This document shows positions 1 to 4,400 of a stretch of 6,265 nucleotides of DNA, in pieces. The first letter of the stretch is position 1; every line of letters starts with the position of its first letter. The position numbers and the translations under genes are program-made. This stretch comes from Halobacteriaceae archaeon Tc-Br11_E2g27. Its GTDB lineage: Archaea; Halobacteriota; Halobacteria; Halobacteriales; Haloarculaceae. Location: positions 1 to 6,265 of the forward strand of contig LKNH01000153.1 of NCBI GenBank assembly GCA_001564135.1, written 5' to 3'. The notes under the pieces are model-generated. The model was not told where the DNA came from. It saw only the letters and a list, made by a program, of their open reading frames with translations, and did not search any database.

Positions 1-847
1 CTGTCTCATCACCTTGCTCGTTCCACGTCACGTCTTTCGCAAGCCATGGGAGGAACTCGCCGTCATTGAAATATCCCAGCGATTCGTAGACGAGATTAAT
101 AAAGCCATGATGTCCACGGAATTCGACAGCAAGCGGGTTGAAATTTCGTGTGACGCGGGTATCAACAACTGCGACCGTAAGTACCACCTCGTCCTCTTGT
201 TCTGCATCCTGGAAATCTGGTGTCCGAGCCAGTGCATAATATCCGAGTGGAAGGTGTGGCTCGAATATATTCCAGTTCGTAAACCGTCCATGTCGGACGG
301 CCCGAAGGGCTGAATGATACCCAATCGTTGTAAACGGCTGTTCACGACAGAAGCTTTCCACGACATCATGTATTATCTCCTGTCGGTCATCTCCTGTCAG
401 CTGGTGCTGTGTTTCAAGCAGTTCATCCAGCGAGAGGTTGGCAAACCGGTATGGATTTTGCCAGCCAGGTTCCTCTCGGTAGAGCGAATAAAGGAGTCCT
501 CGAAGGGAGTCCGGGTCAGTCGTTGGAGGGAGTCGAGAGATAAACATCTCGTAGTCTCCGTTCAACAGCACGTTACGGAACAGTTCTTCGCGGGGGAGAA
601 ACTCCGTTTCAGCATCGATACCTGCCTGGTCAAAATTGTCGATGAGTTCGGCGGCGATGGCGGACGAAACGGGGTCCTCATCCGCAGGCGGGATTAGTAT
701 CGAAAACGATGCTGTGGAGGGAGACGACCGGTTCATGATGCTTCGGACGCGCTGAATACAACCACTAAGGGAACCAACCGTTGCAGTCGCTCCGGCCGCG
801 AGGGCTCGTCGGCGAGTAACCACTGGGGCAGCAGTGTCAGGTGACAT
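1..847 (-). CDS. Tat-exported lipoprotein, ABC substrate-binding protein (SBP family 5-like), 3' part outside window
   Basis: Reading the minus strand from the ATG at 847-845 gives 282 codons without a stop, to the window edge. The N-terminus carries a Tat-type signal (TRRRAL, residues 11-16), a short hydrophobic Ala/Gly stretch and a lipobox LSGC with Cys30, so the mature protein should be lipid-anchored on the outer face of the membrane. Residues about 46-200 look like the C-terminal lobe of peptide-binding proteins: a helix ending in DQAGIDAETEF, then LLNGDYEMFISR, then NPYRFANLSLDELL. Residues about 218-282 look like the canonical N-terminal start of the same family (VVLTVAVVDT, NFNPLA, LVYESLGYF, LPWLAKDVTW). 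The lobes are therefore in the reverse of the usual order. By family it should bind a peptide or other solute and deliver it to an ABC importer, but no permease is in view. A GTG at 823-821 would be a shorter alternative start that keeps the RR motif. Confidence 0.85.
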   Translation of the reverse strand, partial: MSPDTAAPVVTRRRALAAGATATVGSLSGCIQRVRSIMNRSSPSTASFSILIPPADEDPVSSAIAAELIDNFDQAGIDAETEFLPREELFRNVLLNGDYEMFISRLPPTTDPDSLRGLLYSLYREEPGWQNPYRFANLSLDELLETQHQLTGDDRQEIIHDVVESFCREQPFTTIGYHSALRAVRHGRFTNWNIFEPHLPLGYYALARTPDFQDAEQEDEVVLTVAVVDTRVTRNFNPLAVEFRGHHGFINLVYESLGYFNDGEFLPWLAKDVTWNEQGDET

Positions 848-860
848 CAGTCGAAACGTG

Positions 861-870
861 TTTATAAAAA
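861..870 (-). promoter_or_regulatory. TATA-like element upstream of the substrate-binding protein gene
   Basis: On the minus strand this reads TTTTTATAAA. Its centre is about 19 bases upstream of the ATG at 847, closer than the usual 26 bases for a leaderless start. Transcription could begin inside the annotated start, favouring the downstream GTG at 823. Alternatively, a second AT-rich element (minus-strand TTATGTATTC, 887-878) could be the one used, giving a leader of roughly 10 bases. The sequence alone does not decide. Confidence 0.45.
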
Positions 871-893
871 GTTCATACGAATACATAACTCTA

Positions 894-913
894 CTGATTA
901 CATATATTATCAG
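894..913. promoter_or_regulatory. Imperfect palindrome overlapping the TATA box of the 971 gene
   Basis: The 20 bases have outer arms CTGAT and ATCAG, and 16 of the 20 positions match the reverse complement. The AT-rich centre (TATATTAT, about 902-909) is a good TATA element for the plus-strand gene: it predicts a transcript starting near 930-935 and a leader of about 40 bases. That leader contains a Shine-Dalgarno-like GGAG at 959-962, eight bases before the ATG. A palindrome on a TATA box between divergent genes is a natural place for a dimeric repressor, but that role is inferred. Confidence 0.4.
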
Positions 914-970
914 CTCTCCGTCTAGTGGTTTGTTCGATGCTCCTTTGTCCATCGAGACGGAGATACTACT

Positions 971-1384
971 ATGGGATACCGGTGTCCAGTGTGTTCAGAC
1001 CCGCAAGCCGATGCAGTGCACCTCGCAAATCACCTCGCTTTCACGGCGATGGCCCGCGGCGGCGACCACGAGGAGTGGCTTGACGAACACGTGCCGGAGT
1101 GGGGACAACTAGATGATGAAGGGCTCGGCAAGGTGGTCACCGAACACGCAGAGTCCGCTGAGTTCCCGCAAATGTTTGAAGACACGACCGGTGGAGGCCA
1201 CCAGCACGACCATTCACAGCATGGCCAGCCGCATCAGCACGGACACGAAATTTCGACGGGTCGAGAGTTCGACCAACTGGATGCAGAGACACAGCAGATT
1301 ATCGAACAGGCGCGACAGCTAACACAGGAACGCCGGAACAAACGGACCGAAACCGATGAGTCGGAAACCGACTCTGTGGAGTGA
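971..1384 (+). CDS. Small zinc-finger, His-rich haloarchaeal protein (DUF5810-like)
   Basis: This encodes 137 residues. The N-terminus has Cys5-x2-Cys8 followed by His17 and His21, a C2H2-like zinc-binding pattern (CPVC then HLANH). A conserved-looking segment follows (MARGGDHEEWLDEHVPEWG, residues 28-45), then a linker with seven histidines between residues 77 and 92 (HQHDHSQHGQPHQHGH), and a charged helical tail (about 100-137). No signal peptide or membrane segment is visible, so it is probably cytoplasmic. The start is well placed: GGAG lies eight bases before the ATG, and the TATA element at about 902-909 fits. From memory it resembles the haloarchaeal family DUF5810, whose function is not known. 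The PrsW gene follows on the same strand 81 bases downstream. Metal binding is a reasonable inference; any regulatory role is not demonstrated. Confidence 0.85.
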   Translation: MGYRCPVCSDPQADAVHLANHLAFTAMARGGDHEEWLDEHVPEWGQLDDEGLGKVVTEHAESAEFPQMFEDTTGGGHQHDHSQHGQPHQHGHEISTGREFDQLDAETQQIIEQARQLTQERRNKRTETDESETDSVE

Positions 1385-1413
1385 ACGGCAGCATTTCTGG
1401 CCAGTCCAGCATC

Positions 1414-1423
1414 AAAGTATACG
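1414..1423 (+). promoter_or_regulatory. Possible TATA element for the PrsW gene
   Basis: AAAGTATACG lies in the gap between the 971 gene and the PrsW gene. A start of transcription about 26 bases downstream would fall near 1445, leaving a leader of about 20 bases before the ATG at 1466. A 7-base inverted repeat (TACTAGA at 1436-1442 and TCTAGTA at 1453-1459) flanks the GGTGGAG at 1444-1450 just downstream. The element is plausible but not strong, and read-through from the upstream gene is equally possible. Confidence 0.35.
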
Positions 1424-1465
1424 CAAACACAAATCTACTAGAGGGTGGAGTTTCTAGTACAGATA

Positions 1466-2896
1466 ATGTCCGACCCGGGAACGGGAGACCGTGAAGACGA
1501 CCACGACGAGTCCCCGCCGGAGTCATCCGACGTAGACGAACAGGAGCCCAGTAGCCCAGAGGCCGACCAGCATGGGGAAGGACCTGACCGCGGCCGCGGG
1601 CGAGTGTCCAAGGACGAGCACTGGCAAGACAAGCGGGCAGACCAACCGGAGCCACAACCACGAGAGAGACAATATGAGAATGTCTCCCGGTCACAACGGC
1701 CTGACCAGAGCCAGCCAACTGATTCACGACAGCCATCACCGCAAGACACTCCGCCACAACGACCACCCTCGGATACACCACCACAACGACCACCTTCACA
1801 GAGTGGACCACCATCGCATCCACCGACAGGTCCTCAGCGCCCACCATCGGCACCGCCACAGCACGCCCCACGACCCCCGCCACAGCAGGGGTATGGACTG
1901 CCCCCGCCTCCACACGACAATCCCGAGCAGCGTTACCGCACTGACCCGGTGAAAGAAACCTACAGCGGGAGAGTCGACCTCTACGATATTGCGACCTGGG
2001 AGGAACGAAGCCGACTTGATTCGCTCGCAATCACCGTCACAAACGGGCTTCGCGCCTCGAAAGTCATAACCCTCATCGCCGTTGCCTCAGTGCTCTTTTT
2101 CGGACAGATACTGGTCGCTGGCGTGTTGATTTTCGAAGAGCCGTTACTCGCCGTCCTCGCAGTGCTGTCCGTTCTTCCTGCGCTTGCTCTCGCAGGATAT
2201 TTCTGGTATGGCGACCCGACGATGCGAGAGCCGCCGACGCTTCTCGCGGCGACGTTTCTCCTCTCAATGCTGTTCGCTAGCTTCGCCGCCGTCATCAATT
2301 CCACGTTCATCCCCGGATTTGAGGCGTTCGGTATCATCGGCCTTGCAGTCTTTTTCTTCGTCATCGTCGGTCCGATCGAAGAGTTCGTCAAATGGCTTGC
2401 CATTCGTGTGTATGCCTACCAGTCAGATACCTTCCAGACCGTTGCAGATGGGGCAGTGTACGGCGCAGTTGCGGGACTTGGATTCGCTGCCATCGAGAAC
2501 CTCATCTACATTGTCTCCGTCTATCTCGAGATGGCTCCCGCAGGCGGGGATGTCCAGAACCAGTTTGCAACATCAGTTGCAACACAGCGAGCCTTTGTCG
2601 GGCCAGGACATGTTATTTTTTCGGCCTGGGCTGGCTTCTATCTCGGGCTGGCGAAATTCAACCCGGCAAATCGTGGCCCGATTGTTGTCAAGGGGCTGTT
2701 GATTGCGGCGTTCATCCATGCCCTGTATAATACGATGGTGACCGCTCTCCCGGAGTTGCTCCCGCTAACGGTCGGCGGGCTGTTCGGGATTATTATCCTC
2801 TATCACGGCTTCTGGTTCGGGCTGCTATACCGGAAGATTTCGAAGTACAGAGCACTCTATCAGGATATTGGACGACAGCGACAGCAACAGTGGTGA
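1466..2896 (+). CDS. PrsW-family intramembrane metalloprotease with acidic, proline-rich N-terminal extension
   Basis: This encodes 476 residues from the ATG at 1466. An in-frame GTG at 1445 would add seven residues (MEFLVQI), but the acidic MSDPGTGDRE start is more typical of haloarchaea. Residues 1-50 are strongly acidic, and about 85-150 are rich in Pro and Gln with a tandem DTPPQRPPS repeat. A short amphipathic segment (VDLYDIATWEERSRLD, about 170-185) precedes roughly eight membrane segments from 199 to 456. The PrsW signature is complete: EExxK at Glu305, Glu306 and Lys309 (GPIEEFVKW); Glu344-Asn345 in GFAAIENLIY; His382 in VGPGHVIFSAWAG; and His418 to Asn422 in FIHALYNT. These are the presumed zinc-binding and catalytic residues. 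Bacillus PrsW cuts the anti-sigma factor RsiW within the membrane. That partner is bacterial, so the archaeal substrate is unknown. At more than twice the length of Bacillus PrsW, the extra length lies mostly in the disordered N-terminus. Confidence 0.93.
   Translation: MSDPGTGDREDDHDESPPESSDVDEQEPSSPEADQHGEGPDRGRGRVSKDEHWQDKRADQPEPQPRERQYENVSRSQRPDQSQPTDSRQPSPQDTPPQRPPSDTPPQRPPSQSGPPSHPPTGPQRPPSAPPQHAPRPPPQQGYGLPPPPHDNPEQRYRTDPVKETYSGRVDLYDIATWEERSRLDSLAITVTNGLRASKVITLIAVASVLFFGQILVAGVLIFEEPLLAVLAVLSVLPALALAGYFWYGDPTMREPPTLLAATFLLSMLFASFAAVINSTFIPGFEAFGIIGLAVFFFVIVGPIEEFVKWLAIRVYAYQSDTFQTVADGAVYGAVAGLGFAAIENLIYIVSVYLEMAPAGGDVQNQFATSVATQRAFVGPGHVIFSAWAGFYLGLAKFNPANRGPIVVKGLLIAAFIHALYNTMVTALPELLPLTVGGLFGIIILYHGFWFGLLYRKISKYRALYQDIGRQRQQQW
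1745..1798 (+). repeat. Tandem 27-base repeat coding DTPPQRPPS twice
   Basis: Two adjacent 27-base units (1745-1771 and 1772-1798) encode the same nine residues (protein positions 94-111). They differ at a few bases, mostly third codon positions. They sit in a longer low-complexity tract (to about 1915) encoding PPS, PPQ and PPPP runs. Synonymous divergence with identical protein suggests an older duplication kept at the protein level, though two copies is a small sample. Confidence 0.8.
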
Positions 2897-2923
2897 GCGC
2901 GTTCGTCACCCCTGCCCACGAAC

Positions 2924-3154
2924 TCACTGGTGTCGGCGTGCATACAGATACACGACGATGGCGGTCACAAGCCACACAGGTGCGCCGACTCGGATGGCAA
3001 ACTCGACCCGGTCTATCCACGTCGGGACGGCTGCAAACGTCGAGAGAATTGCAACGAGGGGAGCGCCGATGACGATTGTGAGGATGAACGTCATCTGCAT
3101 TACCCAGCCGTAGTCAACTCCCTCAGGGTCAGTTCGCGTTACTTCGGGCGTCAC
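2924..3154 (-). CDS. Small two-helix membrane protein (DUF5822-like)
   Basis: The minus strand from a GTG at 3154-3152 to a TGA at 2926-2924 encodes 76 residues. A short polar start contains DPEGVDYGWVMQ (residues 9-20). Two hydrophobic helices follow, at about 19-40 and about 52-72, joined by a loop with PTWIDR; the end is basic (YARRHQ), placing that end inside by the positive-inside rule. It resembles the haloarchaeal family DUF5822 from memory; no function is known. The GTG start is supported by a TATA-like CTTAAT centred about 26 bases upstream, which fits a leaderless transcript. The gene converges on the PrsW gene with 27 bases between the stop codons and is divergent from panB. There are no catalytic-looking residues. 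Confidence 0.85.
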   Translation of the reverse strand: MTPEVTRTDPEGVDYGWVMQMTFILTIVIGAPLVAILSTFAAVPTWIDRVEFAIRVGAPVWLVTAIVVYLYARRHQ

Positions 3155-3165
3155 AAGCCTGTGTT

Positions 3166-3183
3166 TGGGTGGCGGGATTAAGC
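3166..3183 (-). promoter_or_regulatory. Promoter of the DUF5822-like gene: TATA-like box plus shared 11-base element
   Basis: On the minus strand, CTTAAT (3182-3177) is followed directly by CCCGCCACCCA (3176-3166), which ends 11 bases before the GTG at 3154. The TATA-like centre is about 26 bases from the GTG, so transcription likely begins at or next to the start codon. The same 11-mer occurs in the panB promoter at nearly the same position. Confidence 0.55.
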
Positions 3184-3247
3184 ACCTGGCGGTTCATCGT
3201 AATTGGAGCGGTTGTTCGAGGTGTTGTGACTCGTCAACCAGAATTTG

Positions 3248-3266
3248 TTTTACGGCCCGCCACCCA
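3248..3266 (+). promoter_or_regulatory. panB: Promoter of panB: TATA-like box plus shared 11-base element
   Basis: TTTTAC (3248-3253) is centred about 26 bases upstream of the panB ATG, as expected for a leaderless haloarchaeal transcript. Two bases later comes CCCGCCACCCA (3256-3266), identical to the element in the divergent DUF5822 promoter, ending ten bases before the ATG. AGGAG at 3271-3275 is only one base from the ATG, too close to act as a normal ribosome-binding site. Confidence 0.6.
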
Positions 3267-3276
3267 TTACAGGAGT

Positions 3277-4086
3277 ATGCCTTCAGTTCGAGAGATTCAG
3301 GAGTATACCGGTTCGGAGCCGTTGACGATGTTGACTGCGTACGATGCCGTCACCGCCGGACTTGTCGAAGATGCCGGCGTCGATATAATTCTCGTTGGCG
3401 ATAGCATGGGGAATGCCGTGCTCGGGTACGACTCGACGCTCCCGGTGACGATGGATGAGGTGGTCTCCCGAACGGCATCCGTTGTTCGTGGGACTGACGA
3501 CGCCCTCGTGATTGCCGATATGCCCTTTCTTTCCTTTGGAACGGACCTCCAGACGGGGGTCGAAAACTGTGGACGGATGCTCAAGGAAGCGGATGCGAAC
3601 GCGGTCAAAATTGAAAGTGGTGAACACACCATCGAACTGACCGAACGACTCGACCAGGTCGGTATTCCGGTGATGGCACACGTCGGGCTCACGCCACAGA
3701 GCGTCAACCAGACTGGCTACGTCCAGCAAGGTGCTGACCCCGAGGAAGCGAAGGCGATTCTCGAACTCGCAAAAGCTCACGAGGAAGCCGGAGCCTTCGC
3801 TTGCGTCCTCGAACATATCCCGGCGAATCTGGCCGCACAGATTACGGAAGAACTCGATATCCCCACAATCGGTATTGGTGCTGGGCCCGACTGTGATGGG
3901 CAAGTTCTCGTTATCAACGATGCAATTGGACTCGGTGACTGGTTGCCGCCATTTGCCGAGGCGTTTGGCGACGTTCGTGGCGAGATGGAATCAGCGCTCT
4001 CCGGCTATGTCGAGGCTGTCGAGTCCGGTGAGTTCCCCAGCGAAGAACACAGTCACACTGTCGAGGAACTTGACGAGTTGTACTGA
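3277..4086 (+). CDS. panB: 3-methyl-2-oxobutanoate hydroxymethyltransferase (ketopantoate hydroxymethyltransferase)
   Basis: This 269-residue protein is full length for PanB. It transfers a one-carbon unit from methylene-tetrahydrofolate (or an archaeal pterin carrier) to 2-oxoisovalerate, giving ketopantoate, the first step towards pantoate and coenzyme A. It is cytoplasmic, with a TIM-barrel fold. Family motifs are all present: TMLTAYDAVTAGL (17-29), VGDSMGN with Asp42 and ADMPF with Asp81 as metal ligands, KIESGE with Lys111 and Glu113, MAHVGLTPQSV (133-143), the catalytic Glu179 in VLEHIP, and IGIGAGPDCDGQVLV (198-212). The C-terminus GEFPSEEHSH also matches the family. The open frame extends 36 codons upstream to a GTG at 3169, but that would overlap the promoter region, and PanB homology begins at MPSVREIQEY. 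No panE or other CoA gene lies alongside; in archaea pantoate is then processed by pantoate kinase and phosphopantothenate synthetase. Confidence 0.97.
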   Translation: MPSVREIQEYTGSEPLTMLTAYDAVTAGLVEDAGVDIILVGDSMGNAVLGYDSTLPVTMDEVVSRTASVVRGTDDALVIADMPFLSFGTDLQTGVENCGRMLKEADANAVKIESGEHTIELTERLDQVGIPVMAHVGLTPQSVNQTGYVQQGADPEEAKAILELAKAHEEAGAFACVLEHIPANLAAQITEELDIPTIGIGAGPDCDGQVLVINDAIGLGDWLPPFAEAFGDVRGEMESALSGYVEAVESGEFPSEEHSHTVEELDELY

Positions 4087-4131
4087 CGAGCGAACTTCCT
4101 GAGCTACTTTGCAATGGATTGCCCTTTTACC

Positions 4132-4213
4132 TATACCGGTCGACGGAAGCTGTGATAGATTCGTCACCACCCATTCTGCGTGAGAACTATCAATTGTTCC
4201 GTCGACTGGTATA
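4132..4213 (+). repeat. Long imperfect inverted repeat, possible structured RNA or remnant of a small mobile element
   Basis: Outer arms 4132-4148 and 4197-4213 pair over 17 positions: 16 Watson-Crick plus one G-T (G4138 with T4207). Inside, TGATAG (4153-4158) pairs with CTATCA (4187-4192), then TTC (4160-4162) with GAA (4184-4186), and TCAC (4164-4167) with GTGA (4180-4183), leaving a 12-base loop. Read as plus-strand RNA the single non-canonical position is a G-U pair; on the minus strand it would be an A-C mismatch. This favours a plus-strand RNA, such as the panB 3' untranslated region or an independent small RNA. I do not recognise a known RNA family in it. Confidence 0.6.
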
Positions 4214-4235
4214 ACCTCAGTGAACTCGAACACCC

Positions 4236-4242
4236 TTTTATC
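4236..4242 (+). promoter_or_regulatory. TATA-like element of uncertain target
   Basis: TTTTATC is a reasonable haloarchaeal TATA box. A transcript starting about 25 bases downstream would begin near 4263 and run into the hairpin plus T-tract ending at 4309. No credible gene follows within that distance, so it could drive a short RNA of roughly 45-50 bases, or be a chance match in an AT-rich patch. Confidence 0.25.
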
Positions 4243-4282
4243 TAACCTGTGTACCAACCGATATGCATCCGCGCCTCCGGAG

Positions 4283-4309
4283 CGGAACGAAGTCACGTTC
4301 CGATTTTTT
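4283..4309 (+). terminator. Hairpin with T6 tail, intrinsic-type terminator
   Basis: CGGAACG (4283-4289) pairs perfectly with CGTTCCG (4296-4302) around a six-base loop, and six T (4304-4309) follow one base later. The orientation fits termination of plus-strand transcripts, for example panB with a roughly 220-base 3' untranslated region or a short local RNA. Archaeal termination depends mainly on the T-tract, so the hairpin is extra support rather than a requirement. Confidence 0.55.
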
Positions 4310-4317
4310 AGCCTAGG

Positions 4318-4356
4318 TTTTTGCGACTCGGGTGCCTGGTACCCGAGTCGCAAAAA
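4318..4356. repeat. Perfect 16-base inverted repeat upstream of the HTTM gene
   Basis: TTTTTGCGACTCGGGT (4318-4333) and ACCCGAGTCGCAAAAA (4341-4356) are exact reverse complements around a seven-base spacer, GCCTGGT. The right arm ends about 13 bases before the TATA element of the HTTM gene. It carries oligo-T on the 5' side and oligo-A on the 3' side of each strand, so it could act as a bidirectional hairpin or as a large operator. Its role is not established. Confidence 0.8.
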
Positions 4357-4368
4357 GGTACCACAACG

Positions 4369-4376
4369 CATATACC
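4369..4376 (+). promoter_or_regulatory. TATA element of the HTTM gene
   Basis: CATATACC is centred about 28 bases upstream of the ATG at 4401, and no Shine-Dalgarno site precedes that ATG. This fits a leaderless or very short leader transcript and supports 4401 over the longer in-frame start at 4332, which would lie inside the inverted repeat. Confidence 0.55.
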
Positions 4377-4400
4377 GAACGGTGGTATCTGTCAGTCCAA

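Larger units (their letters stand above)
4087..4400. other. Gene-free spacer between panB and the HTTM gene, rich in inverted repeats
   Basis: No convincing protein-coding frame covers these 314 bases. In order they hold a long imperfect hairpin (4132-4213), a TATA-like TTTTATC (4236-4242), a GC hairpin followed by six T (4283-4309), a perfect 16-base inverted repeat (4318-4356) and the TATA element of the next gene (about 4369-4376). A near-identical CCCTTTTA(C/T)CTA occurs at 4122-4133 and again at 4233-4244, bracketing the long hairpin. The spacer is unusually structured compared with the other gaps in this window. Confidence 0.7.

Noticed and set aside
28..369. 113-codon minus-strand frame at the left end
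   Set aside because: It is in a different frame from the substrate-binding protein, which covers the same bases with clear family motifs. Its composition (many Ser, His, Met) is not haloarchaeal.
314..697. 127-codon plus-strand frame
   Set aside because: It lies opposite the substrate-binding protein gene, is basic and Cys-containing, has no recognisable motif, and is unlike the acidic proteins of this genome.
1445..1465. GTG start seven codons upstream for the PrsW gene
   Set aside because: The added residues MEFLVQI do not match the acidic start typical of haloarchaeal proteins, and the GTG would be almost at the predicted transcript start. It remains a possible alternative.
1299..2030. 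Long open frame on the minus strand (243 codons) opposite the PrsW N-terminal region
   Set aside because: It overlaps the tail of the zinc-finger gene and the PrsW coding region; its composition (Val, Arg and Pro runs) is the complement of the proline-rich repeats. High-GC DNA gives such shadow frames.
3169..3276. 36-codon upstream extension of panB
   Set aside because: It covers the divergent promoter region, including the TATA-like box and the shared 11-mer, and is outside PanB homology.
4263..4316. 17-residue frame MHPRLRSGTKSRSDFLA, starting about 24 bases after a TATA-like box
   Set aside because: It is very short, basic for a haloarchaeal peptide, and overlaps the hairpin and T6 tract that look like a terminator. 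It is more likely a by-product of those elements.
4318..4356. CRISPR repeat or tRNA fragment as an explanation of the inverted repeat
   Set aside because: There is only one copy with no spacer array, and no cloverleaf or T-loop sequence can be drawn around it.
4332..4400. 23-codon upstream extension of the HTTM gene
   Set aside because: Its start lies inside the perfect inverted repeat and upstream of a well-placed TATA element at 4369-4376.
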